Source: Sphingomonas_B tabacisoli (GTDB lineage Bacteria > Pseudomonadota > Alphaproteobacteria > Sphingomonadales > Sphingomonadaceae). Taken from it: a stretch of DNA of 64,000 nt. The notes below the pieces were generated by a model, which had not been told where the DNA came from, made no database searches, and saw only the letters and a program-made list of their open reading frames with translations. Positions 16,588 through 25,063 of this stretch are shown here, in pieces. The stretch lies in NCBI RefSeq assembly GCF_042678385.1, contig NZ_JBHUDY010000002.1:496001-560000 (forward strand). Direction: 5' to 3'. Both the position numbers and the translations under genes were made by a program. How positions within the stretch are numbered: the first letter of the stretch is position 1; each line of letters opens with the position of its first letter.

Positions 16588-18798
16588 CTACGCCCGGGTT
16601 CGCGGCATGCCCAGCGCCCGCTCGGCGATCATCGAGCGGTGGACTTCGCTGGTGCCGCCGTAGATGCGCGTGCCGTGCGCGTGACGATAGGACTGGTTGA
16701 CCAGGGCGGCCGCGCCCTTGCGTTTGGTTAGCGAAAGCGGCGCCGTCAGCTCCAGCAGGTCGCGCGCGTCTTCGAGGAATTTCTCCGACGAGAACATCTT
16801 GGCCATCGGGCCATAGGCAAGGTTCGGCTTCTTTTCGGCTGCAGCCCATAGCGCGCGATATTCGAGCAGCAGCGACACTTCGACATTCGCCCACGCCCGC
16901 GCGAGCCGCGCGCGCGCGCGAGGCTCGTCGATCAGCTTGCCTCGGCCGGGCGCTTTGATTTTGCGCGCCAGCGCCTCAGCGGCCTCTACAGTGAATTCCA
17001 TCGGCCCGGCGAAGCTGCCGGCATGTTCGAGCTCCAGCGCCACCGACATGGTGCGCACCCCGCCATTGACCTCGCCGAGGCGCCAGCTGTCGGGCACCTT
17101 CACATTGTCGTAGAAGGTGATGTTCGTGCGCTCGTCCTGGAAGGTATAGACCGGCTGCACGGTCACGCCGTCGGCCGACATCGGCACGATGAACATCGTC
17201 AGGCCTTTGTGCTTAGGCACGTCGGGGTCGGTACGAGTCAGCATCAGCACATAATCGGTAATGTCGGCGCCGCTGGTAAACATCTTGGTGCCGTCGATCC
17301 GCCAGCCATTGCCGTCCGGCGTTGCCTTTGTCTTGGCCGCGAACACGTCGGAGCCCGACCCAGGCTCGGAATAGCCGAGGCTGGCGATCGCGTCGCCGGC
17401 CATGATCTTCGACAGCACTTCTTCCTTGAGTTCGGCCGAGCCGGCTCGCGCGATGGTCAGGCCGACCATTTCGGCGACGCTGGCGGCGGGGTTGTTGTAG
17501 CCGTGCTTCTCAAATGCGCCCCGCGCCGCGCTGGTGGCATAGGGGCCGACCTTGCGACCGCCGAGTTCTGGAATGCCGACGAACAGCAGGTTGGCCTCTG
17601 CAAGCTTCTTGTGCAGCTCGGGGATGAAGCCTTCCCAGCTATAGTGGAAACGCTCGCGCATTTCCGGCGTGACGTTCGCCGCCATGAAGGCGTCGATTTC
17701 CGCCATGACCGCGCGTGCTTCCTCGCCGATGTCGAAGTCGACGGAGACCTGGCCGACGTTGGGCAGGGAGACGCGCTCGCCTCCATAGAAGCGCCGACCG
17801 GCCTCCTCGAGCCAGCGCTCCGGATCGCCCCAGACCAGCGGCCAGGCCTTGGCGCGCAAAGTATGAAGATAGATGTCGTATTCAGTCGTCAGGCCATAGC
17901 CACCGAAGGTCTGCAGCGCTTGGCTGGCCGCACGCGACGCCGCCCCCGCATTCCACCAGGCCGCGAGCGAGACGTTGGCGCCGGCATCCGGATTTCCGTC
18001 GGCGATGTCGCGCACGGCCTTCCAGACCAGCAGCCGGCCGCCGTCCACTTCGCACAGACAGTCGGCGAGCGGATGGCTGATGCCCTGGAACTGGCCGATC
18101 GGCTGCCCGAATTGCTCGCGTTCGCTGGCATAGGCCGCTGCCAGCTTGAGCGCCTGCCGCCCCAGGCCGGCAAGGGCCGCGGCGATGAGGAGCTTCCATT
18201 CCTCAACTGTTGCGGCGAACAGCTCCGTCGCAGCCGCATCCGATCCGATCACTCTCGCTTCGAGCGAGGCCAGATCCAGTTCCGCTAAAGCCAGCGAAGC
18301 CAGGTTCGGCTCTGCCTTGTCGGTGCCGCCAGAGTTCGACAGCAGCAAGATTTCGGAGCCCCGCCGGGCGACCACCAATTCGGCAGCAGCACCAGCGGCA
18401 ACGAACTGTACCGGCCGTTCGGCAATATCGTGGAAGGCGAGGCTCGCGACCGTCTCGCCGGTCACGACCCGTTCCAACATTTGCGCATGCGCATCACCGC
18501 CGAGCATCGCGATCAGGCGTGCGGCGAGGATGGTTTCAGCGAGCGGACCCGGCGCCAGCGTCCTGCCGGCTTCCTCCATCACCACCGCAGCGTCGAAAGT
18601 GCCGAGACCCAGCCCACCGGCCTCGGCGGGAACGCGGAGCGAGAAGGCGCCGAGTTCGCCGAGTCCCCGCCAGAGCGTTCGGTCGACGGCATCGCCGGCT
18701 TCTGCCTCGCGGATTGCCTGCGGCGTGCTCGTCTCGTCGAAGAAGCGCGCGAACGTCTCGCGCACCATCTCCTGCTCGTCCGAAAGATCGAAGTTCAT
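16588..18798 (-). CDS. Fused two-domain acyl-CoA dehydrogenase (FadE34-like)
   Basis: A 736-residue protein made of two ACAD domains. Residues 1 to about 350 form the first (MNFDLSDEQEM, SEREQFGQPIGQFQGI, QTFGGYGLTTEYDIY). From about 365 to the end is the second (GYSEPGSGSDVF, IDGTKMFTSGADITDY, IYGGTSEVHRSMIAE). Such fusions are known in steroid side-chain degradation, for example mycobacterial FadE34. The C-terminal YEGT Glu position reads YGGT, so a Glu elsewhere, perhaps in ALELEHAG, would have to be the base; this is inferred. The start is ATG 18796-18798, because an upstream in-frame extension reads as the shadow of the SDR gene. It likely introduces a 2,3-double bond into a bulky acyl-CoA. 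Confidence 0.9.
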   Translation of the reverse strand: MNFDLSDEQEMVRETFARFFDETSTPQAIREAEAGDAVDRTLWRGLGELGAFSLRVPAEAGGLGLGTFDAAVVMEEAGRTLAPGPLAETILAARLIAMLGGDAHAQMLERVVTGETVASLAFHDIAERPVQFVAAGAAAELVVARRGSEILLLSNSGGTDKAEPNLASLALAELDLASLEARVIGSDAAATELFAATVEEWKLLIAAALAGLGRQALKLAAAYASEREQFGQPIGQFQGISHPLADCLCEVDGGRLLVWKAVRDIADGNPDAGANVSLAAWWNAGAASRAASQALQTFGGYGLTTEYDIYLHTLRAKAWPLVWGDPERWLEEAGRRFYGGERVSLPNVGQVSVDFDIGEEARAVMAEIDAFMAANVTPEMRERFHYSWEGFIPELHKKLAEANLLFVGIPELGGRKVGPYATSAARGAFEKHGYNNPAASVAEMVGLTIARAGSAELKEEVLSKIMAGDAIASLGYSEPGSGSDVFAAKTKATPDGNGWRIDGTKMFTSGADITDYVLMLTRTDPDVPKHKGLTMFIVPMSADGVTVQPVYTFQDERTNITFYDNVKVPDSWRLGEVNGGVRTMSVALELEHAGSFAGPMEFTVEAAEALARKIKAPGRGKLIDEPRARARLARAWANVEVSLLLEYRALWAAAEKKPNLAYGPMAKMFSSEKFLEDARDLLELTAPLSLTKRKGAAALVNQSYRHAHGTRIYGGTSEVHRSMIAERALGMPRTRA

Positions 18799-18806
18799 GG
18801 CCGGCG

Positions 18807-19625
18807 TCAGCCTTTCTTCGCCATCATCCGCGAAAGGTCGACCTGGCCGGTGGCGAGCGCGCCCATGAACCCGCCATCGACGGGCAGCACCACGCCGTTG
18901 ATCATCTTCGCCAGGTCGCTGTTGAGCAGCACCAGCGGCGCGGCCTGTTCTTCCGGCGTGCTGTAGCGGCCGATCGGACCCATCATGGAATCGACCATGT
19001 CCTTGCCCGACGCCTCGTGGAAATCCTTCATCATCGGCGTCTGCGTCGGGCCGGGAAGGGTGCAGTTGAGGCGAATGCCGCGCTTGATCGTCTGCGCCGC
19101 GGTGAATTGCGTCCAGACGATGATGTTCTCTTTCGAGAAGGCATAGCCGCCGCCGACCTTGTCGGCGTTGCGCTCGCACCAATCGAGGCCGCCGGCAAAG
19201 CCCGGCGTCGCGATCAGCTCCATATTGGCTGGAATGTTGCGGCTCCAGCCGAGCCCGCCGTTCGACGCGATTGACACGACCGCGCCGCCTTCGCTCATCA
19301 GCGGCAGTACTTGCTCGGTCAGGTGACGCGTGCCGAGGAAGTTCACCTTCATCACTTCGAGCGCGGGGAAAGTGTGAGGCAGGCCTGCGCAGTTGAACAA
19401 GGCATCGACCTTGCCGCCGAGCTTGGCGACGCTCGCATCGATCGACGCCGGGTCGCGCAGGTCGACATTGGTAAAGGAGGTGAGCTTCAGGCTCGTGTCC
19501 TTGTAATCGAACCCGTGAACTTCGGCGCCCAGATCAAGCAGCAGCCGCGCCGTGGCCTCGCCCATTCCCGAAAAGCAGCCGGTGACGATCACCCTTTTGC
19601 CGACATAGCCCAGAACGTCAGCCAT
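18807..19625 (-). CDS. SDR, 3-alpha-hydroxysteroid dehydrogenase / coniferyl-alcohol dehydrogenase-like
   Basis: A 272-residue SDR with cofactor motif TGCFSGMGEAT, a mid-protein NCAGLP, a long insert SNGGLGWSRNIPANMEL and catalytic YAFSKEN. Together these match the group that includes 3-alpha-hydroxysteroid dehydrogenase/carbonyl reductase and coniferyl-alcohol dehydrogenase. TAGGAG precedes two adjacent ATGs; the second, at 19625, has the better 7-nt spacing, while 19628 would add one Met. It is first in the operon with the fused ACAD (8 bp gap) and divergent from the DUF35/Ltp2 genes. Steroid or other polycyclic alcohol oxidation is the family-based suggestion. Confidence 0.87.
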   Translation of the reverse strand: MADVLGYVGKRVIVTGCFSGMGEATARLLLDLGAEVHGFDYKDTSLKLTSFTNVDLRDPASIDASVAKLGGKVDALFNCAGLPHTFPALEVMKVNFLGTRHLTEQVLPLMSEGGAVVSIASNGGLGWSRNIPANMELIATPGFAGGLDWCERNADKVGGGYAFSKENIIVWTQFTAAQTIKRGIRLNCTLPGPTQTPMMKDFHEASGKDMVDSMMGPIGRYSTPEEQAAPLVLLNSDLAKMINGVVLPVDGGFMGALATGQVDLSRMMAKKG

Positions 19626-19763
19626 CATGCGTCTCCTAAAGCCCTGAAGGCCTGCCTTGGCGGGGCGCCCGCTCCCGATCAATGGTACGCCCGGGGCAAA
19701 TCGCCGCTGCGATGCCGCCTCATTGGCGTTTGGATCGCGTCGCCGGACCGCTAGAGAAGAGCC

Positions 19764-20171
19764 ATGAGCTGGCAACGCCCCGCACCGCGGCTGGACGCGG
19801 AAAACCGTGCATTCTGGACCGGCGGCGCGGAGGGCAAGCTCTTCATCACCCGCTGCGACGATTGCGGACGCTTCACCCATCCCCCGCGCGAAATCTGCCG
19901 TCATTGTCAATCGGAAGCCGTCGCGCCCTTTGCCGTGCCGGGCACAGGCAGGGTGGACACGTTCACGATCAACCATCAGCCTTGGACTAGCGACATGGAG
20001 GTGCCGTTCGTCATCGCGCGCGTCGCGCTCGACGAGGCGCCTGGCGTCTATCTCACCACCAACATCGTCGGCTGTCCGGTCGAAAACGTCGATGTCGACG
20101 ACAGGGTGCGCGTTGTGTTCGAGGAGCAGGAAGGCATCTGGTTCCCGCTGTTTGAAAAGGCAGTCGGCTGA
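19764..20171 (+). CDS. DUF35 / OB-fold zinc-ribbon protein (ChsH2-C-like partner)
   Basis: A 135-residue protein with a rubredoxin-like zinc ribbon, Cys31, Cys34, Cys45 and Cys48 (CDDCGRF then ICRHC), followed by an OB fold (DTFTINHQPW, PFVIARVAL, VRVVFEEQEG). DUF35 proteins bind acyl-CoA and form complexes with thiolase-fold enzymes; in steroid side-chain degradation a DUF35 domain partners the Ltp2 aldolase. The next gene is such a thiolase-fold protein, starting in this gene's stop (TGATG at 20169-20173). Complex formation between the two products is strongly suggested by the family and the coupling. Confidence 0.92.
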   Translation: MSWQRPAPRLDAENRAFWTGGAEGKLFITRCDDCGRFTHPPREICRHCQSEAVAPFAVPGTGRVDTFTINHQPWTSDMEVPFVIARVALDEAPGVYLTTNIVGCPVENVDVDDRVRVVFEEQEGIWFPLFEKAVG

Positions 20172-21331
20172 TGGGCCGCGAAGCCTATATCACCGGCATC
20201 GGCATGTCGGAGGTGGGCGTCCGGCTAAGCCGCTCGCCGCTCAAGCTGACTCTCGACGCCATCAAGGAAGCGATCGCAGATGCCGGCCTGACGCTCGACC
20301 AGATCGACGGCGTTTCAACCTACCCCGGCAAGATGCAGATTTTCCTCGGATTCTCGCCCGTCGGCGTCGATGAGGTGATCGAAGTGCTGTGGCTGAAGAC
20401 GCGATGGCACACTGGCGCGGCAGAGGCCACGGCACAGCTCGGCGCGATTGCGGACGCCGCCAGCGCGGTCAAGGCGGGCCTCGCGCGCCACGTGATTTGC
20501 TTCCGCACGGTCTATGAAGCGGCGGCGATGGCCCGGCCGGAGGAGTATCCGCCGCTGCAGCGGACGGGCGGACTCAGCGGCAACTCGCAATGGACCACGC
20601 CTTTCGGCGCCTATTCGGCGGCCTGCTGGACGGCGCAATATGCGATGCGGCACGTGAAGCGTTACGGCATGACCCGCGAGCAACTGGCCCAGGTCGCGCT
20701 CAACGATCATGCCAATGCCGCGCTTAACCCGCGCGCTCTCGTCAAGGAGCCGCTGACGCTCGACAAATATATGGCTTCGCGGATGATCGCCTCGCCCTTG
20801 TGCCTCTATGATTGCGACCGCTTCACCGACGCCTCGACGGTGGTGATCGTCTCAGCCGGCGATGCCCTCGACGAAGTCAAGTCCGTGCCCGTCCGCATCG
20901 CGGCGAGCGCCGGTTCCGTCGAGCGTTACAGCTGGGACCAGGCCGAATGGGCCAGCGCCTATCCGACCGGCCGCGACCTTTGGCGTAACACCGATTACGG
21001 CCCGAAGGACGTGGACACGGTCCAGCTTTACGACGGCTTCGCGTTTCAGCCGATCACCTGGCTTGAGGGCCTCGGCTTTTGCGAAGCGGGCGAGGGCCAT
21101 CGTTTTATCGAAGGCGGCATGCGCATCGCTCGCGACGGGCAACTGCCGATGAACACGGGCGGCGGCCAGTTAGGCTGGGGGCGCCTGCACGGCTTTGGCT
21201 TTGCCTATGAAGCGGTCGTGCAGCTTCGCGGCGAGGGCGGCGAACGGCAGATCCCGGGCGACCCTAAAGTTGCAGTCGCGACATCGGGCGGCGGGCCGAT
21301 GGCTGCGGCGTTGTTGCTCGCGCGCGACTGA
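20171..21331 (+). CDS. Thiolase-fold lipid-transfer protein, Ltp2-type retro-aldolase candidate
   Basis: A 386-residue thiolase-superfamily protein without the usual C-terminal GHP histidine motif. Instead it has NTGGGQLGWGRLHGFGFAYE, and at the nucleophile position AYSAACWTAQ. This layout is that of nonspecific lipid-transfer-protein-like aldolases, where tyrosines replace thiolase Cys/His chemistry. With the coupled DUF35 protein it would cleave a beta-hydroxyacyl-CoA by a retro-aldol reaction, releasing a ketone and acetyl- or propionyl-CoA. This chain-shortening at a branched or tertiary carbon is typical for sterol and bile-acid side chains. Substrate is inferred from family only. Confidence 0.88.
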   Translation: MGREAYITGIGMSEVGVRLSRSPLKLTLDAIKEAIADAGLTLDQIDGVSTYPGKMQIFLGFSPVGVDEVIEVLWLKTRWHTGAAEATAQLGAIADAASAVKAGLARHVICFRTVYEAAAMARPEEYPPLQRTGGLSGNSQWTTPFGAYSAACWTAQYAMRHVKRYGMTREQLAQVALNDHANAALNPRALVKEPLTLDKYMASRMIASPLCLYDCDRFTDASTVVIVSAGDALDEVKSVPVRIAASAGSVERYSWDQAEWASAYPTGRDLWRNTDYGPKDVDTVQLYDGFAFQPITWLEGLGFCEAGEGHRFIEGGMRIARDGQLPMNTGGGQLGWGRLHGFGFAYEAVVQLRGEGGERQIPGDPKVAVATSGGGPMAAALLLARD

Positions 21332-21359
21332 CCGGACGCCGCTGCAGCAACGTCCGGTC
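21330..21359. terminator. Hairpin between convergent genes (possible bidirectional terminator)
   Basis: A perfect 9-bp stem (GACCGGACG at 21330-21338, CGTCCGGTC at 21351-21359) with a 12-nt loop lies in the 35-bp gap between the convergent thiolase-fold and amidohydrolase genes and overlaps the last bases of the TGA stop. There is no clear T-run on either side, so termination strength is uncertain. Confidence 0.55.
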
Positions 21360-21366
21360 GTTGAGC

Positions 21367-22635
21367 TTAGAAGGGCAGGTTGTAGAGCCGCGCGGCGTTT
21401 TCCTGCAGCACCTTCTTCTTGGTCGCGTAATCATAGCCATTCAGGACATCGACGATGTGCTCCTGAACGCCCGGATAAAGCGATGTCGGATGCGGGAAGT
21501 CGGTTTCGAACATGACCTTGTCGACGCCGATCGTCTCAAGCAGCATCCGCGGCGCGATCGATTCGAACCAAAACGTGACCCAGAAATGGTCGCGGAAATA
21601 TTCCTTCGGCTGCTTCTTCAGCAGATCCTTCTTGTTCGGCAACATCTCGCGGAACTGATGCTCCAGCGCTTCGATCGCGAAGGGCACCCAGCCCATGCCG
21701 CTTTCAATGAGGCCGATCTTCAGGCCCGGATGTCGGTCGAGCCGGCCGGACACGATCCAGTTACCCAAGGTCGCCGCATTGCCTATCGAGAACATGGTCG
21801 CGACGACAGACAGCGTCTGCTCGAAAGCGAAGCCGTCCCAGGTGAGCGTGTTCGGGTCCATCGCCGCGTTGAGGTGGAAGTTGAGCGGAATGCCCTTGTC
21901 TGAGCAGAGCTCGAGGAAGGGCGTCCAGTAATCGCTCATAAAGCTGGGCACGCCGACGCGCTCCGGCGTATCGGGCAGCACGAAGCCTTTCAGCCCCATG
22001 TCGACGCAGCGCTGCGCTTCTTCGTTCAGCGCCTTTTCGTCCCAGAAGGGCAAATGTGCCATAGTGAAGATGCGCTGACCGGATTCCTCCTGCCAGTCGC
22101 GGGCCGCGTCGTTGTAGAGCTTAATGATGGTGACGGCGAGCTCGTTGTCGCCGAGCGTCATCAGCGATCCGGCCTGGGTGACGCCTGAGTTCTGGAAGCA
22201 GATTTGGGCATAGACGCCCATATCGTCCATCGCCTGCAGCCGCGGCTTGATTAGATGGCCGCCGGGATGCATCTCGTCGAGCGTCGGGAATGCCAGCCGC
22301 CCGAGCAGCTTGTTATTGTCCTTGGCGATCACGTTGCCGCCGAGCGAACCGAAGTTGCGGTCGCCCACGAACCAGCGGTCGACGCCATCCTTGTCGCGTT
22401 TGACGTAAGGAACCTTGTCCTTGAGAGCTGCGGGCGCGCGCGACGTAAACAGGTCGGGCGGTTCGACCATGTGGGTGTCGGTGTCGACGATCTTGATGCC
22501 TTCGAGCGACGGATGAAGCCCGCCCGACTGCGAGGCATAGTCGACCTCGCGCATCACGCCCCCCGGCGTATATCCTTCCGCTGACCAATATTTACGGGCA
22601 GCTGATGCCATTTCCTTGGCGTCGGTTTCAGCCAT
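21367..22635 (-). CDS. Amidohydrolase family protein (ACMSD-like TIM barrel)
   Basis: A 422-residue metal-dependent hydrolase of the amidohydrolase_2 group. An early metal-ligand motif reads IVDTDTHMVEPPDLF (D-x-H rather than H-x-H), a central histidine appears in NFHLNAAMD, and the late ligand region is FETDFPHPTS. Family members decarboxylate or hydrolyse carboxylated aromatic or enol substrates; a ring hydrolase or decarboxylase role is possible here. The gene lies 21 bp downstream of the IclR regulator on the same strand and may be its target. No signal peptide is seen, so it is cytosolic. Confidence 0.85.
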   Translation of the reverse strand: MAETDAKEMASAARKYWSAEGYTPGGVMREVDYASQSGGLHPSLEGIKIVDTDTHMVEPPDLFTSRAPAALKDKVPYVKRDKDGVDRWFVGDRNFGSLGGNVIAKDNNKLLGRLAFPTLDEMHPGGHLIKPRLQAMDDMGVYAQICFQNSGVTQAGSLMTLGDNELAVTIIKLYNDAARDWQEESGQRIFTMAHLPFWDEKALNEEAQRCVDMGLKGFVLPDTPERVGVPSFMSDYWTPFLELCSDKGIPLNFHLNAAMDPNTLTWDGFAFEQTLSVVATMFSIGNAATLGNWIVSGRLDRHPGLKIGLIESGMGWVPFAIEALEHQFREMLPNKKDLLKKQPKEYFRDHFWVTFWFESIAPRMLLETIGVDKVMFETDFPHPTSLYPGVQEHIVDVLNGYDYATKKKVLQENAARLYNLPF

Positions 22636-22656
22636 GTCAGGTCTCCGGTCTGCGCG

Positions 22657-23463
22657 TCAGGCGGCGTTGAACAATGGGTGCGGAGAAGCGGCGCCATTTT
22701 CCGCCGTTTCCGCCGTCCGCGCAATCCCGTCGAGCAGGCAATTGCGGAGCGCTTCGGTCTGAATACGGTCGGAAGGTTCATAGACGAAGCCGATCGCAAG
22801 CGGCTCGTTTTCGGGCTGACGCGGAATGAGCACGGCCGTCACGTCGCAAATCGAGCCGAAGCCGGCGACCCCTGTAGCGTGGCCATGGTCACGCATTTCC
22901 TGGATCGTTGCCGCCATCGCGGCGTGCGAGAATTTGTTTTCCGGCGCAGCTTCCGCGTTCAGGCGCCGGATCATGCCATCGCGGCGCGGCTGGGGCACCG
23001 TTGAGAGCAGCAATTGCCCGACCGCCGAGTTGGACAGATGATCCTGCAGCCCGCCGCAAAGCCCGTCGGACCGCGAGCTGCGCAGTGGGTGCTGGCCGCT
23101 CCGCCAGCTGAAAATCTGAACGTTGAGCCCGACCATTCCGAACACGGCAACAGCGAGGCCGGTTTGGGCGGAAAGCCGCTGGATCAGCATCGTGAGGCGA
23201 CCGTCCCGCACCATCCCCTTCTGGACGGAGCAGGCCAAAAGGGCCGCTCTCGGCGTCGGGCTGTAGGAGCGCGAATAGGGGTCCTTGTAGAGCAACCCGA
23301 GGTCCACCAGACTCGAAAGGAGTTCGGATGTGCTCGACTGCGGCCGATTGAAGCGGCGCACGATATCCATGACCGTCGCGCGGGGATGATCATCGTCAAA
23401 GAATTCGAGCACTTCGACCACCCGCTTGGCGATCTTTGCCTTGTTCGACTCAATCGAAGGCAT
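22657..23463 (-). CDS. IclR family transcriptional regulator
   Basis: A 268-residue regulator. The winged-helix domain occupies about residues 10-70 (RVVEVLEFFDD, MDIVRRFNRPQSSTSELLSS, then the wing KDPYSRSYSPTP), followed by an effector domain of IclR type with GLAVAVFGMVGLNVQIF and a C-terminal CDVTAVLIP. IclR proteins usually sense aromatic or carboxylic-acid effectors. A TGAACA-N4-TGTTCA palindrome lies 22 nt upstream of the start and is a good autoregulatory operator candidate. The amidohydrolase gene follows directly, and the acyl-CoA ligase / CoA-transferase operon lies upstream on the same strand. Confidence 0.9.
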   Translation of the reverse strand: MPSIESNKAKIAKRVVEVLEFFDDDHPRATVMDIVRRFNRPQSSTSELLSSLVDLGLLYKDPYSRSYSPTPRAALLACSVQKGMVRDGRLTMLIQRLSAQTGLAVAVFGMVGLNVQIFSWRSGQHPLRSSRSDGLCGGLQDHLSNSAVGQLLLSTVPQPRRDGMIRRLNAEAAPENKFSHAAMAATIQEMRDHGHATGVAGFGSICDVTAVLIPRQPENEPLAIGFVYEPSDRIQTEALRNCLLDGIARTAETAENGAASPHPLFNAA

Positions 23464-23484
23464 CGTTCTCTCCTACTTCTGTTA

Positions 23485-23500
23485 TGAACAGGGGTGTTCA
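23485..23500. promoter_or_regulatory. Candidate IclR operator palindrome
   Basis: TGAACA-GGGG-TGTTCA is a perfect 6-4-6 inverted repeat, more AT-rich than its surroundings and 22 nt upstream of the iclR-family start codon. Position and symmetry fit a binding site for the dimeric regulator encoded just downstream. No second copy was noticed in this window. Confidence 0.55.
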
Positions 23501-23579
23501 CTTAAGTCGGAGCGTTTGTCAAAGGAAAAAATGAGAGCCTCTCGGCTTTGTGATCCGCGCAGGGCCGCGCGAGGGCCGG

Positions 23580-25055
23580 TCAGTCGCTCTTCTCAAACAG
23601 TTCCTGAAGCGCTCTCCGATCGGTCTTGTGCGATGGCGTCCTCGGTAAATCGTCGCAGAACAACCACTTGACGGGTATGCTTGGAGCCGCGACTTGCTCG
23701 CGCAGATGCTGCTCAAGCGCCTCGATCGACGGCTTGCCCGCGCCTGGCCGCAGGCGGATTGCGGCCACGGGAACTGCGCCCAGGCGGCGGTCCGGAATGC
23801 CGGTGACGGCGGCTTCCGAAATGTCCGGATGGAGGGTGAGGGCGCGTTCGACCGACTCGGGCAACACCTTAAAGCCGCCGCGATTGATCGCTCCATCTGC
23901 CCGCCCCAGGATGAACAGGAAACCGTCCCTGTCGATCCGCGCGAGATCGCTGGTACGTATCCATTCCGGTCCGATACGGGGGGAGACGACTTGGAGCACG
24001 CCGTCGGCATTGGCGCCGAGGTCCTGCCCCGACTCCGGGTCGACGACGCGCAGGCGGACGCCGGGCAAGGCGCGGCCGACCGTCCCGATCTTGTCACGCC
24101 CATGCCGCGCATGATCCTCGGGGCTCACCGCCGTGACCGGACCGGCGAACTCAGTCGCGCCGTAGGAAATCAGGATCGGGATGCCATAGGCCTCTTCGAA
24201 TGTCCTCTGCACAGTCGGATCGAGGGGAGCCGCGCCGACGCCGAGTGCCTTGAGCGACGCCAGGTCCTCTCTGCAGACGTTGGCGTCGAGAAGCTCCTGC
24301 ACGCAGGATGGCGGCAGCCCCGAATGGGCAGGGCGATAGCGCTTCACATAGTCGAGCCAGGCGCCCAGCCTGAAGCGCTCCAAGAGGATAATGCGCTGCC
24401 CGCTGAGAATGGTCGGGAGGGTGATGTAAAGGCCCGTGATGTTGCCCAGGGGGAAAGACACCAGGAACGGCGGGATCGACCCGGGATTAGCGCCCTGAGT
24501 TGCAGTCAGCGGCGTGGTGATAAAGTGCCGCTCCAGCAGTTCGTAAGAGACTTGGAAGCGCTTGGGTGGGCCGGTCGTGCCGCTCGTCAAAATCTCGATG
24601 CTCGACATGGCTGGCACGGCTCCTGCCCAGGCATTTGCCGGCGGGTCGAGCAACTCGACCGCCATGTCATCCAGCGCGATCCCCATCATACCTTTACGCC
24701 GGATCGCCTGCCTGACGGGTTCGGCCAGATCCTGCTTGCGCGCGACGGCTGCGCAGGCTTGGAGCGCATCGATCTCCCGCGCGATTCCGGCCGCCGATTG
24801 GAATGCATAGACCATGCGCACCGTGCGGCCTTGGGCGAGGAGAGCAAGCAGTGCGGCGATGAAGGCCGGGTGGTTGCGGGCGACGAGTATGACCGGGGCA
24901 CTTTCCGGCGCATCCGTCGAGGCCAGCGCCGATTGCAGCGATGTCGCTACACGTGCGAGTTCGCCCCAATCGTACCAGCGGCGTTCGAACTCGATGGCCG
25001 GTAGCTCGCTCTGTCTTGCCAGCGCGGCGCGGCACAGCTGACGCAGATCGGGCAT
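23580..25055 (-). CDS. AMP-dependent acyl-CoA synthetase / ligase
   Basis: A 491-residue ANL-family ligase with TSGTTGPPKRF as the adenylation loop, YGATEFAGPVTAVS as the A5-like motif, and the C-terminal lysine in RTPSHKTDRRAL. ATG 25053-25055 is preferred; it leaves 8 bp after the CoA-transferase stop, whereas the longer in-frame start at 25109 would overlap that gene. It makes a CoA thioester of an unknown acid. The neighbouring CoA-transferase could provide an alternative CoA-loading route for the same substrate. Confidence 0.88.
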   Translation of the reverse strand: MPDLRQLCRAALARQSELPAIEFERRWYDWGELARVATSLQSALASTDAPESAPVILVARNHPAFIAALLALLAQGRTVRMVYAFQSAAGIAREIDALQACAAVARKQDLAEPVRQAIRRKGMMGIALDDMAVELLDPPANAWAGAVPAMSSIEILTSGTTGPPKRFQVSYELLERHFITTPLTATQGANPGSIPPFLVSFPLGNITGLYITLPTILSGQRIILLERFRLGAWLDYVKRYRPAHSGLPPSCVQELLDANVCREDLASLKALGVGAAPLDPTVQRTFEEAYGIPILISYGATEFAGPVTAVSPEDHARHGRDKIGTVGRALPGVRLRVVDPESGQDLGANADGVLQVVSPRIGPEWIRTSDLARIDRDGFLFILGRADGAINRGGFKVLPESVERALTLHPDISEAAVTGIPDRRLGAVPVAAIRLRPGAGKPSIEALEQHLREQVAAPSIPVKWLFCDDLPRTPSHKTDRRALQELFEKSD

Positions 25056-25063
25056 GGCGCCGT

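Noticed and set aside
16588..19182. A single 864-residue frame covering the ACAD and extending upstream
   Set aside because: The extra N-terminal 128 residues are Arg/Gly-rich and overlap the 3-alpha-HSD-like SDR gene in another frame; the ACAD clearly begins MNFDLSDEQEM at 18798.
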